Shown here: piece after piece, positions 37,046 to 44,409 of the stretch
Layout: each line of letters opens with the position of its first letter
Numbering within the stretch: position 1 is the first letter of the stretch
NCBI GenBank assembly: GCA_945874455.1
Contig: CAMCHO010000016.1
Location: 1 to 44,409 of the forward strand
Source of the DNA: Opitutus sp. GAS368
Lineage (GTDB): Bacteria; Verrucomicrobiota; Verrucomicrobiia; Opitutales; Opitutaceae
DNA length: 44,409 nt
Direction: 5' to 3'
Made by a program: the position numbers and the translations under genes
The notes under the pieces: model-generated
The model's input: only the letters and a program-made list of their open reading frames with translations
Told to the model about the DNA's origin: nothing
Databases searched by the model: none

Positions 37046-37972
37046 TCAGGCGACTGGGCGGCAGGCGAAATCAAAAAAACCAATTTCGGTTAACCGAGCG
37101 CGGACGGTGACGAGTTGTGCGGCGCTCGGTTGCGTCAACGGCGGACGCACCGGACCACAGTCCACTCCCAGCATCGCCATGAGCGCCTTCGAGGCAGCGA
37201 GGTGCGTGACGCCGACCCCGTTACAAATCGCGATCATCTTGATCGCCGTGTCCTGCAACTTCCGCGCCGTGAACTCATCGCCGGCCTGGTGCGCCGCCAG
37301 CACACGGAGGTAAAGCGGGGCCGCGTAGTTGTAGGTGCTGCCCACGGCTCCCCGGGCACCGGCTTTCCAGCCTTCGAGCAATAATTCGTCACGACCGAAA
37401 AGAATATCAAAACGACCGCCCGCCGCGGTGACACATGCGCCGTAGTCAGGGAAATCTTCGTAGGTGTATTTCACACCAACGAGCGTGGGGATGCGCTCGG
37501 CCGCCTTCGCGAGAAACTCGGCCACGGGGAAAGTCACCCCGGTCATCGACGGAATATTGTAGTAGTAAAACGGCAGGGACGGCGCGGCTGAGGCGACCGC
37601 TTCGCACCAATCGACAAGCTCGTCAGTGTTGCGCGGTTTGAAAAACATCGGGGCCAAGGCCGAGACCGCAGCCGCGCCAATTTTCGCCGCATGCGCAGTG
37701 AGTTTGCGGGCATCCTCGAGGCAGGTGTGGCCGACGTGGACGATCACGGGCAGGCTCTTATCGGCGGACTCCACCCATTTGGCGGAAACGGCCAGACGCT
37801 CCTCCAGGGTCAGGGAAAGCCCCTCACCGGTCGTGCCACACACGAAGGCGGCGCTCACGCCGTTTGCTCGAAGGAAACGAGCGTAGGTCGGGATGGCGTC
37901 GAGATTGATCGAGCGGTCGGCGTTGAAGGGCGTGAAGGGAGCGGCGACGAGGCCGCGGAATCGGTTTTGCAT
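37046..37972 (-). CDS. nanA: N-acetylneuraminate lyase-type aldolase (DHDPS family)
   Basis: 308-aa class I aldolase of the DapA/NanA superfamily. The sequence is closer to the eukaryotic-type N-acetylneuraminate pyruvate lyase (NPL) as I remember it than to DapA: VCGTTGEGLSLTLEERLAVS, VIVHVG, LPFYYYNIPSMTGV and GARGAVGSTYNY. The Schiff-base Lys is Lys168 (LVGVKYTYED) and Tyr138 is the proton-relay residue. It probably cleaves a sialic acid or a related 2-keto sugar acid to pyruvate plus an aldose. The start ATG at 37972 (MQNRFRGLVAAPF) is used. It lies in a locus with a sialidase-like protein and a TonB receptor, which supports sugar-acid catabolism. Confidence 0.82.
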   Translation of the reverse strand: MQNRFRGLVAAPFTPFNADRSINLDAIPTYARFLRANGVSAAFVCGTTGEGLSLTLEERLAVSAKWVESADKSLPVIVHVGHTCLEDARKLTAHAAKIGAAAVSALAPMFFKPRNTDELVDWCEAVASAAPSLPFYYYNIPSMTGVTFPVAEFLAKAAERIPTLVGVKYTYEDFPDYGACVTAAGGRFDILFGRDELLLEGWKAGARGAVGSTYNYAAPLYLRVLAAHQAGDEFTARKLQDTAIKMIAICNGVGVTHLAASKALMAMLGVDCGPVRPPLTQPSAAQLVTVRARLTEIGFFDFACRPVA

Positions 37973-38108
37973 AGAAAGTGAGTAGTGGAAAATAGCGGAA
38001 CGATCAGAGCGAGGCCGGAGCAAAAAGGAACGTGAGTAGGCACAAGGCGAAACGCCGTGCGACGAAGCTTGTCTAATTCGCTTTTAAAATGAACTCAAGG
38101 GACTGGCG

Positions 38109-38167
38109 GCAGGAGCCCGCTTGCGGGCGATTTTCACGGGCTGAATCGCCCGCAAGCGGGCCCCTAC
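38109..38167. repeat. REP-like palindrome, copy 1
   Basis: 59 bases: GCAGGAGCCCGCTTGCGGGC... and its reverse complement (arms of about 24 bp, two mismatched pairs) around an 11-base loop. Each arm contains its own GCCCGC-TT-GCGGGC mini-hairpin. It is followed by a 35-base tail (38168-38202) that is also duplicated in copy 2. It lies between the TonB receptor gene and the lyase gene. Confidence 0.85.
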
Positions 38168-38225
38168 AAAAAACGTCCTTTGACTCATCTTAAACGCAAT
38201 TTGAATCGCGGAAGTTTGAATCGCG

Positions 38226-38284
38226 GTAGGAGCCCGCTTGCGGGCGATTTTCACGAACTGAATCGCCCGCAAGCGGGCTCCTAC
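38226..38284. repeat. REP-like palindrome, copy 2
   Basis: Second copy of the same element, 117 bp to the right of copy 1. The palindrome is a perfect 24-bp inverted repeat (GTAGGAGCCCGC... to ...GCGGGCTCCTAC, loop TTCACGAACTG). Including the tail (to 38319) the two units differ at 7 of 94 positions by my count. The element ends 5 bp from the stop codon of the TonB receptor gene. Confidence 0.88.
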
Positions 38285-38323
38285 AAAAAACGTCCTTTGA
38301 TTCATCTTGAACGCAATTCGGAA

Positions 38324-41300
38324 TTAGAACGACCCGCGCACGCCGACGTTCGTGTAGAAGCCGAGTTCCTGCCAACGCGTCGGCTTGGCGTAGTCGGGCG
38401 TGCCGGGTGCGTAGCGCTGGAGATCTTGCACGAACCCGCCCCAGTCAACCACCGACGCGTAGAGCGCGTAGCGGCGCGTGAGGTTGTAGGTGGCGTTAAC
38501 GCCGATGCGCATGCGCTTGGCCTGGTAGTTGAAGGTGTCGACCGGCACGGTGGCGCTCGCGGCGACGGCACCCGTGCGGGTATCGCCGAGGTAGCTGATC
38601 GTGGTTTTGAGAGCGAGACGGCCGCGGACAAAATTGATACCCCCGCCGAGCGACTTGGGATTGTAGCCAGAAAAATCGGCCGTGTTGCTACCGCTGAGAT
38701 TGAGCTTGGTGAAGTTCACGAATGCTTGCAGCCCGCGCGCCCACGAGGGCAGGAACGTGAGCGATTGCCGGTAGGACATCTCGAAGCCATCGATCTGCGC
38801 ATCGCCGGCGTTGGTGCGCGTGGCGATCTGGTAGGTGAGCAGCGAGGGATCGCTTTCGAGGCCATACTGCTCGAGGAGCGCGGGTGTGGCCGCGGTGCTC
38901 ACGCTGCCAAAGAAATCCTTCACGCTCTTGCGAAACACACCGATCGAGCCGAACCCGTCCTTGATCTGGTAGCTTTCGAGGGAGAGGTCGTAGCTCCTCG
39001 CGCTCCACGGCTTCAGGCCGGCATTGTTGACGGTGATCACCGGGTTGGCGACGTCCGGATCCGAGATCGACGTGCTGGGGATGACGTTGTTGATATTGGG
39101 GCGGCCGAGCGTCTGCGCATAGGCGGCGCGAAGAATGAGATTTTCTGTGATATTGAACGACGCGTTCACACTCGGATAGATACCATCATAGTTGCGATCG
39201 GCGGTGGCGCCGCGCTCCACGTAGCGGAGCTTGCGAAGGACGAGTGGATCCGTGGAGAGCGGGACGCGCTGGACACCTGCGAGGTTGGGATTGCTGTCGA
39301 CGAGCGTGCCGTTCGCATTGCGCTGAAACTGGGCGTTGATGTCGTTCAGCGGACCCGTGCCCTTGTCGTCGGTGCGCTCGTAGCGGACGCCGGCCACCAC
39401 CCAGAGCCGATTCTTAAACAGACGGGCGTCGGCGCGGAAATAGCCGGCCGTGATTGTCTCCCGCAGCTTACGCGAGTTATTGACGAAATCTTGGTGAATT
39501 TGCGCTTCGTCGAGGACGAACCACGAGGGGTTCGCCTTGTAGAGATCGAACATCTTTTGGCCACTGATCCAGCGGACCTTTTTGCCGAAGACGGTGGGTG
39601 CATCAGTGATGAACGCCTGATCAAAAACGTCGAATCGGCTCGCGAGGCGGTCGGCGGCGAGGGTCGATCCATTCGGACGGAAGGCCCAAGTCTTCCCGTA
39701 GCGGCGCTGGTCAGTGGTGAAGGTGTCGATCGCCGTGCCGACCTTGAGGGTGAAGGGAATCGATCCCAGAAAATCGCGCCCGAGATCGAGGCGGAGGTTG
39801 CTCTTCTGGGTGTTCCAATCGGGCTGGTTGGTCGTCGGGTTTCCCAGGGTGTAGTTGCCTCCGTCGTACACATCGACGGCGGCGCCGGCGCGCGCCGCGC
39901 TATAACGCGTGGGAATCGTGCCGCCCGAGTACGGAATATCGTCACCACGGAGCACGACGCCCGTGAGCGTGGCCGGCGCGAGGTTGAAAAATCCCGCGTC
40001 GATGTCGTGGCGGTCGGTAGCGGAACCGGACAAGGCTCCATTGACCTCCCAACGCCAGAGTTCGCCGCGGTGGCGGTATTTCAGCGTGGAGTGTTTCGTC
40101 TGGGTGGTGATGTCGACGTTCTCGCCGCTGCCGTTCATGGTCACCGTGCCGACGCTGGTGGCTGCGCCTTGTGTAAACGTCGGGCCACCGGTCGCGCCCG
40201 CGCCATAGCCGAAACCGAGCACACTGCGCGTGATATAGAGACCGTAGTCGCGGTAGTTCACGTTCGCCGAGATCGTGTCAGTCGGGCTGATGCGCCAGTC
40301 GATGCCGACGGAGCCCTGCAGCGTCTTGAACGTCTGCGCGAGGCTGTTCCACTGGCTCGTCGTTTGCACGAGCCGCACGAGGTCCCACGTCGGCTGCTCG
40401 TCGGTGTCTTTGGTGCCCGTCTCCATGGGCTTGAAACGCCAGGTGCGCGCGCCGCCAACCGTGATGGCGAGATTGCGATTGATCGGCTGAAGGTAACTGA
40501 AATCGAAGGACGGCTGGATGAACTTCGGCGAGTTGTCGGAGTTGTGGTTGCGCGGCCCGCCGTCGAAGGTGAGACCATTGCGATTGTGAAACTGGGTGTA
40601 AACGTGGTAGTTGAACTTCCGCGTCTTGGACTCGAAGCCGCTGCGAGAAATCAAATTGATCGAGCCGCCGAGTCCTGAGGCGGACATATCGGGCGTGGGG
40701 ACTTTCGTCACCTCGACGCGCGAGACGTTGTTCATCGGCATCTCGCGGAGGTCGAGCGAGCGGCTGTTGCCGCCGAACGACGTGGCCATCTCGCCGCCAT
40801 CGAGCGTCAGGCCCGAGTTATTTCCGGGGAAGCCGCGCAACGAAACCGTCGTGGGCTCCGACCCCGACGTCGCGATGGAGACGCCGGGGAGAAAGAGGAG
40901 AAACTCGCCGATGTTCTCGCTGCCGCGGTCGCCGAACTCGTCGAGGGCAACGACGTTTTTGATGTTCGGGGCGTTGCGCTGCTCGTTCATCGAAATGGCC
41001 TGCGCGCTCATCTCGCGGTCGGCGGTCACGGTGAAGGCATCCAGCTTGATGGTATCCGCGGCCGCAGCACTTCGGCCAGCCCGGTCGAGCACGAGTTCAA
41101 AATCACGACGGGCCTCGGCCCCGGGCGTGACGCTGACGGTCGCCTTCTGGGGCGCCATTCCGAGGTAAGCCACATTGATCCGGGCCTCGCCCGCGGGCAC
41201 ACCGGTGAGGCGAAAAGAGCCCGCCTCGTCAGTAATCACCTCACGACCGGCGCCCTCCAGCGTGACGCGGGCATTGACGAGCGCGGAGCCAGTCGCGGCG

Positions 41301-41407
41301 TTATAAACGCGACCTTCGATGACGCCAGCGGCCGACTGCGCCAAGGCAGCCAAGGGTAAAACGAGCGCGATCACCGCGCAGAGACGAAAAATGATGGACG
41401 GCTTCAT
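38324..41407 (-). CDS. TonB-dependent receptor with carboxypeptidase-regulatory-like domain
   Basis: 1027-aa outer-membrane receptor. A signal peptide (MKPSIIFRLCAVIALVLPLA, cleaved near AQS) is followed by a CarboxypepD_reg-like beta-sandwich (about 28-110, GVIEGRVYNAATGSALVNA), a short linker and the plug domain (about 130-250: LLFLPGVSIATSGSEPTTVS, VSRVEVTKVPTPDMSASGLG). A long beta-barrel ends in the C-terminal Phe (VGVRGSF). The architecture resembles the abundant TonB receptors of Opitutaceae that import oligosaccharides and other bulky nutrients. Neighbouring sialidase-like and lyase genes suggest a carbohydrate ligand. No TonB/ExbBD or SusD partner is adjacent. Confidence 0.92.
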   Translation of the reverse strand: MKPSIIFRLCAVIALVLPLAALAQSAAGVIEGRVYNAATGSALVNARVTLEGAGREVITDEAGSFRLTGVPAGEARINVAYLGMAPQKATVSVTPGAEARRDFELVLDRAGRSAAAADTIKLDAFTVTADREMSAQAISMNEQRNAPNIKNVVALDEFGDRGSENIGEFLLFLPGVSIATSGSEPTTVSLRGFPGNNSGLTLDGGEMATSFGGNSRSLDLREMPMNNVSRVEVTKVPTPDMSASGLGGSINLISRSGFESKTRKFNYHVYTQFHNRNGLTFDGGPRNHNSDNSPKFIQPSFDFSYLQPINRNLAITVGGARTWRFKPMETGTKDTDEQPTWDLVRLVQTTSQWNSLAQTFKTLQGSVGIDWRISPTDTISANVNYRDYGLYITRSVLGFGYGAGATGGPTFTQGAATSVGTVTMNGSGENVDITTQTKHSTLKYRHRGELWRWEVNGALSGSATDRHDIDAGFFNLAPATLTGVVLRGDDIPYSGGTIPTRYSAARAGAAVDVYDGGNYTLGNPTTNQPDWNTQKSNLRLDLGRDFLGSIPFTLKVGTAIDTFTTDQRRYGKTWAFRPNGSTLAADRLASRFDVFDQAFITDAPTVFGKKVRWISGQKMFDLYKANPSWFVLDEAQIHQDFVNNSRKLRETITAGYFRADARLFKNRLWVVAGVRYERTDDKGTGPLNDINAQFQRNANGTLVDSNPNLAGVQRVPLSTDPLVLRKLRYVERGATADRNYDGIYPSVNASFNITENLILRAAYAQTLGRPNINNVIPSTSISDPDVANPVITVNNAGLKPWSARSYDLSLESYQIKDGFGSIGVFRKSVKDFFGSVSTAATPALLEQYGLESDPSLLTYQIATRTNAGDAQIDGFEMSYRQSLTFLPSWARGLQAFVNFTKLNLSGSNTADFSGYNPKSLGGGINFVRGRLALKTTISYLGDTRTGAVAASATVPVDTFNYQAKRMRIGVNATYNLTRRYALYASVVDWGGFVQDLQRYAPGTPDYAKPTRWQELGFYTNVGVRGSF

Positions 41408-41512
41408 GGGAGGACTGGTGTTGGAGTGAAACTGAAGGTGAGAGTGTAACGCGCGTTCGGAGAGCGAGGCATACGAGAAAGCCGTGGTTCTTTTTACCGA
41501 CCAGAGGCGGCG

Positions 41513-42724
41513 CTAATTTTTCGGCGACGGAGAAAACAACCGGTTCGGCTCCGCCCAGGTGAGGCGGGCCATGAGCACGCGGTTGTAGTTGCGGCTGCCC
41601 TTGGTGGGAATCTCGGAGGTGATGACCCACGTCTCACCCGCGCTCACTTCGACCACGCCGAATCCGCCGCCAATGTCGGCGTTGCTCTCGGGGATCAGAA
41701 TCCGCTCGGTGGCGCGGCGCACGCACAGCCGCACCGGATCGACCTCAGCGATAAACAACGGCGCGCGATGCCGCATGACGTGATCGTTATTGGCGCCGCG
41801 CCGCGTGTAGACGAGGTAGAGGGTGTCGTTGTGCGTCAGCCAGTGCTGCTGCGTGTTGTAGCTGCCGAGCACCTTTCCGTCGTCAAACGTCCACTCGATG
41901 AACGGCTCGTAGTTGAGACCATCGCCGCCGCGCGCGACAAAAGCAGAGTGGTCGGCGCGCATCGTGAGATAAAATTTCCCGCCAAACGCGGTGATCGACG
42001 GTTCGTAGAGGCCGCGCTCCCGGGGAATCGTAAACTCGGAGCCGTGTTCGACGTAGGTGAGCTTTTCCCCGTCGAAGCGACAGCGCGCGACGATGGTCGT
42101 GTAGTCGAGGACCTTGGCGTCCTTGCGATAGCGGATCGGCAGCAAGATCTCGCCGTTCGGCAAATCGAGGCGCTGGTGGCAACCGGAGTTCGGCTCCAGC
42201 AACGGACGCCCTTCGTGATCAGTCGCCGGCAACGTCAGCAAGCGCAGCTCGCTCCACTCGCCGGATTGCGGCGCACGCACGGCGTAGGACACCCTTTCAA
42301 GGCCGCGGTCCTCTTTGGTACCACCGAGGAAACCAAACGTTTTGCCTGTCGCCAGCACGCGTCCCGTCGCGGCGTGCCATTGCGGACACACGTCGCCCAT
42401 CACGAAATCGTAGCCTGCAGGCAGGCGGGTGCGCCGGAGAGATGGAATGCGTTTCGGCGACGACCACGTGCGGCCGTTGTCTGTCGTCTCGATGGTAAAC
42501 AGATCCGCATAGCCGTGGGCGCCGGTCGGATCGGTTTCCTGCGTGGTCACCACGACGCGGGCCGGGGAGCCGAGGATCAGCGCGCCGCGCGACTGAGTGA
42601 AGAACTGCTTGCCGCGGCCAGTCAAAAGCGTGGACACGTCCACGCGAAACGCGGGCTGGCGCTCCGCGGCCGGTGCGGTCGCAGCGATCATCAACCCAGC
42701 GAAAACAATGAACCCACTATTCAT
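41513..42724 (-). CDS. Secreted sialidase-superfamily (BNR/Asp-box) protein
   Basis: 403-aa protein with an N-terminal signal peptide (MNSGFIVFAGLMIAATAPAA). An Asp-box lies near residue 80 (TTDNGRTWSSP), and beta-propeller-like segments follow (RGLYEPSITAFGGKFYLTMR, NTQQHWLTHNDTLYLVYTRR). The fold is that of sialidase/neuraminidase-like six-bladed propellers. I cannot verify the full catalytic set (Arg triad, Tyr/Glu pair), so exo-sialidase activity is not proven; other BNR proteins cleave or bind different sugars. The start ATG overlaps the degraded upstream BNR gene by 8 bp. The context with a TonB receptor and a lyase fits extracellular glycan trimming. Confidence 0.78.
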   Translation of the reverse strand: MNSGFIVFAGLMIAATAPAAERQPAFRVDVSTLLTGRGKQFFTQSRGALILGSPARVVVTTQETDPTGAHGYADLFTIETTDNGRTWSSPKRIPSLRRTRLPAGYDFVMGDVCPQWHAATGRVLATGKTFGFLGGTKEDRGLERVSYAVRAPQSGEWSELRLLTLPATDHEGRPLLEPNSGCHQRLDLPNGEILLPIRYRKDAKVLDYTTIVARCRFDGEKLTYVEHGSEFTIPRERGLYEPSITAFGGKFYLTMRADHSAFVARGGDGLNYEPFIEWTFDDGKVLGSYNTQQHWLTHNDTLYLVYTRRGANNDHVMRHRAPLFIAEVDPVRLCVRRATERILIPESNADIGGGFGVVEVSAGETWVITSEIPTKGSRNYNRVLMARLTWAEPNRLFSPSPKN

Positions 42725-43150
42725 CGGTAAGGTGAGCGCAGGGTTGGTCGGAAACGAGGAATTGCCCGAAGCGGATATCGGTGCGCGAGCGGTCCTTGGT
42801 ACCGCTGTCCCAGACCCCGCGAAAATCCCTCGCTGCGACCTCGATGAGCGTGGGGCAGGAGTTCTTGGGGCCGGCGTCGTCGAACGTTGTCTCCGCGCTC
42901 CACGCAGCGCCGGCGGGCTTCAATGGGTAACAGCGCGAGGTGCGGCCGGTGGGCGCGAGTGTGGCAGGGGTGGCGGGGCCGTCCTTGAAAACGGAGAAGT
43001 GCGTGCCGCCGGTCGTGCGGCCGAAAAGGCCTTCGCCTTGGGATTCCAAAGATCGGGCTCCTGCTTCGTGACGTTCTAGGTACGCCCGCCGTCCGTGCTC
43101 ACGGTGGAGAGCGCGCGCGGCGGAGCGGTCAAATCGGGGTGTGTTCATGG
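42717..43150 (-). pseudogene. Degraded BNR-repeat (sialidase-like) gene fragment
   Basis: C-terminal remnant of a second BNR-repeat protein. In one frame the segment STVSTDGGRT is followed by TAG at 43078-43076 exactly where an Asp-box Trp (TGG) is expected, then by NVTKQEPDLWNPKAKAF. The frame then shifts, and GRTTGGTHFSVFKDGP and the typical tail NSCPTLIEVA, RGVWDSGT and DIRFGQFLV are read in another frame. The 5' two thirds of such a gene are absent. The tail overlaps the start of the intact sialidase-like gene, suggesting that tandem BNR genes once formed an operon. Confidence 0.7.
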
Positions 43151-43186
43151 AGACGAGAAAAGTGGCCGGCGGTGACGGCGGCGAAG

Positions 43187-43945
43187 TTACCACTCGCCCT
43201 TACGGCCAAATTTCTCTCGTGCCGCAGCACCGAAGCGGCCGGCTGCCGCGTCGATCGCGTCGCAGATTTCGCCGCAAGATTTCCCGTGGGAATCTCGGGC
43301 CGCAGGAATGAGCGTCTGACATTCGTTGGCGTCCATGAATCGCGCGGCGTCCAAGAGGCGCGCCTCATCTTCGGACGGGATGGCGAGGAAGCCGTGCTTG
43401 TCCGCATGGATGAGCTGGCCGGGCTGCACGGTGCGACCAAAGACTTCAACCGCGCAACCCCAGCGCACCGGGCAACTATGGGCGTGGCCCACGCACATCC
43501 GGCGGGCGATCGCCTTGAAGCCGGCGTTCGTCATTTCATCGAGGTCGCGAATCCCTCCGTCGATAATCGTGCCCACGCAGCCGAGGCTGCGGTGAATATT
43601 GCTGTTCACCTCGCCCCAAAACGCGCCAATGACGTTGGGTTTGTCGAGGTCCTGCACGACGACGATTTTCGGACCCGGAACACTCGCGACATAGCGCCGA
43701 TACTCGATCCACGCGTGGGAATTTTTCTGCGGGTGCGCGGCGTTGCTCGGCTCGCAGACGACCGTCACCGCGCGGCCCACCATCGGGCCCATGTGCGGCA
43801 TGAAGTCACGGGTCTCTTCGAGGTTGAATCCGGACTTCGCCGGGTCGTGGCGGGTGAACTGCTCCCAGCCGTTATAGATCGTCGGAGTGTTCCAGCGCTT
43901 GAGCTGGAGGAGGTCAGCGTGTGAAAGGGAAAGCGGAGCAGACAT
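43187..43945 (-). CDS. RraA-like family protein
   Basis: 252-aa protein of the RraA / 4-hydroxy-4-methyl-2-oxoglutarate aldolase fold. Typical segments are VVVQDLDKP, GAFWGEVNSNIHRSLGCVG, TIIDGGIRDLDEM (Arg and Asp of the active site) and PGQLIHADKHGFLAIP. It is longer than RraA itself (about 160 aa) because of an N-terminal extension with YNGWEQFTRHD. Catabolic clusters often carry such proteins as divalent-metal pyruvate aldolases. Here it lies next to an HpcH/HpaI aldolase gene. The substrate is not evident. Confidence 0.85.
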   Translation of the reverse strand: MSAPLSLSHADLLQLKRWNTPTIYNGWEQFTRHDPAKSGFNLEETRDFMPHMGPMVGRAVTVVCEPSNAAHPQKNSHAWIEYRRYVASVPGPKIVVVQDLDKPNVIGAFWGEVNSNIHRSLGCVGTIIDGGIRDLDEMTNAGFKAIARRMCVGHAHSCPVRWGCAVEVFGRTVQPGQLIHADKHGFLAIPSEDEARLLDAARFMDANECQTLIPAARDSHGKSCGEICDAIDAAAGRFGAAAREKFGRKGEW

Positions 43946-43977
43946 GGTGCGGGTGAGAGAGCGCGGGCGCGGTGAAG

Positions 43978-44409
43978 TCAGATGTTAATCGTGGCGTCGC
44001 GCCCCTGGGCGCAGTCGCTGAGTCGCGCCTTGAGGTCGCCGATGTCGCGGCGAATCCCTTCGGCGAAAAGAATGATGTCGGCAGCGTGGACGATCAGATT
44101 TGCGCCGAGCCGCGCCCAACGCTCTTCGTGGGCGATGCGATTAGCTTGGTACGTCACGTGGGCACCGGCCCCGATCCCGCGGGCCCGTGCTTTGGTGATG
44201 ATCGTGTCGCAGGCGGCGAGGAAGGTAGGATGCTCATAATTCTCCGGCACTCCTAGGCTGCACGATAAATCATGGGGTCCGATGAGAACGCCATCGAGCC
44301 CGTCAACCGCGAGGATCTCGTCGAGGGCGGCGAGTGCCGGGGCGCTTTCGATGTTGACGATGAGGGTGCGGGGCGCGGCCCGTTTTTCCACGTAGGCCTG
44401 CAGATCAGA
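43978..44409 (-). CDS. HpcH/HpaI aldolase family protein, 5' end cut by window
   Basis: C-terminal 143 residues of a class II pyruvate aldolase (2,4-dihydroxyhept-2-ene-1,7-dioate aldolase-like). The visible part contains LIVNIESAPALAALDEI (metal-binding Glu), VDGLDGVLIGPHDLSCSLG (Asp) and the closing helix. The frame stays open to the last base, so the N-terminus lies right of the window; a GTG at 44391 is internal. It is the first visible gene of the minus-strand catabolic run, 32 bp upstream of the RraA-like gene. Probable role: cleavage of a 2-keto-3-deoxy sugar acid. Confidence 0.85.
   Translation of the reverse strand, partial: SDLQAYVEKRAAPRTLIVNIESAPALAALDEILAVDGLDGVLIGPHDLSCSLGVPENYEHPTFLAACDTIITKARARGIGAGAHVTYQANRIAHEERWARLGANLIVHAADIILFAEGIRRDIGDLKARLSDCAQGRDATINI

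Noticed and set aside
37046-37972. Second dapA
   Set aside because: Motifs (GTTGEGLSL, FYYYNIPSMTG, GSTYNY) fit N-acetylneuraminate lyase type better, and the context is catabolic; the real dapA is at 24465 next to dapB.
38180-40678. 832-codon open frame antisense to the TonB receptor
   Set aside because: It is the complement of a well-supported receptor gene; the translation is rich in Arg/Glu/Val without domains, typical of GC-rich antisense frames.
1-44409. CRISPR arrays, insertion sequences, prophage
   Set aside because: No regularly spaced direct repeats, transposase or phage structural genes were seen on either strand.

Overview
The window is GC-rich (my reading, not computed) bacterial chromosome. 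The gene content suggests Verrucomicrobia, probably Opitutaceae. Pointers are a 1027-residue TonB-dependent receptor with an N-terminal carboxypeptidase-regulatory-like domain, OleA/OleB-type hydrocarbon genes, a polysaccharide/sialic-acid style catabolic locus, and start codons that mostly lack a Shine-Dalgarno sequence. The taxonomic assignment is inference; no rRNA is present. Nearly the whole window is coding, with short gaps and many ATGA-type overlaps.

Layout. (1) 1-1356: 3' part of a 4-alpha-glucanotransferase. It ends tail-to-tail on an mdtABC-type RND efflux operon (8778 down to 1353). (2) 8905-17470, all on the minus strand: a dedicated fatty-acid-synthase-like cluster. In transcription order it encodes a FabF-like ketosynthase, an acyl carrier protein, a phytoene-desaturase-like flavoprotein, a secreted sugar-phosphate-isomerase-like protein, a second phytoene-desaturase-like flavoprotein, FabZ-like dehydratase, FabI-like reductase, OleA-like thiolase and OleB-like alpha/beta hydrolase. 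An intrinsic-terminator-like hairpin sits between the ACP gene and the first flavoprotein gene. This is the most interesting part of the window: it looks like a route to an unusual, probably polyunsaturated, acyl chain that OleA then joins head to head. No carotenoid synthase, ketoreductase, OleC or OleD is in view. (3) 17533-19331: galE and a BtpA-family gene. (4) 19420-23488: lepB, lepA and fabD (fabD-lepA-lepB in transcription order). A decayed pilT-like pseudogene lies upstream of fabD. (5) 24465-26780: dapA, dapB, ruvA. (6) 26848-28241: an ECF sigma factor with its membrane anti-sigma partner. (7) 28417-31662: tRNA-Lys(UUU), a small broken ORF, a Pal-type lipoprotein, an M20 dipeptidase and a DedA protein. 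(8) 31811-36862: purH, apaG, a beta-CASP metallo-beta-lactamase protein, an inositol-monophosphatase-like enzyme and an FmdB-like protein.

(9) 37046-44409: a catabolic locus on the minus strand. From the right edge it encodes an HpcH/HpaI aldolase (cut by the edge), an RraA-like protein, a degraded BNR-repeat gene, an intact sialidase-superfamily protein, the large TonB-dependent receptor, two tandem REP-like palindromes and an N-acetylneuraminate-lyase-type aldolase. A plausible reading is capture and trimming of a sialic-acid-like or other acidic sugar outside the cell, import, and aldol cleavage inside; the exact substrate is not determined by the sequence.
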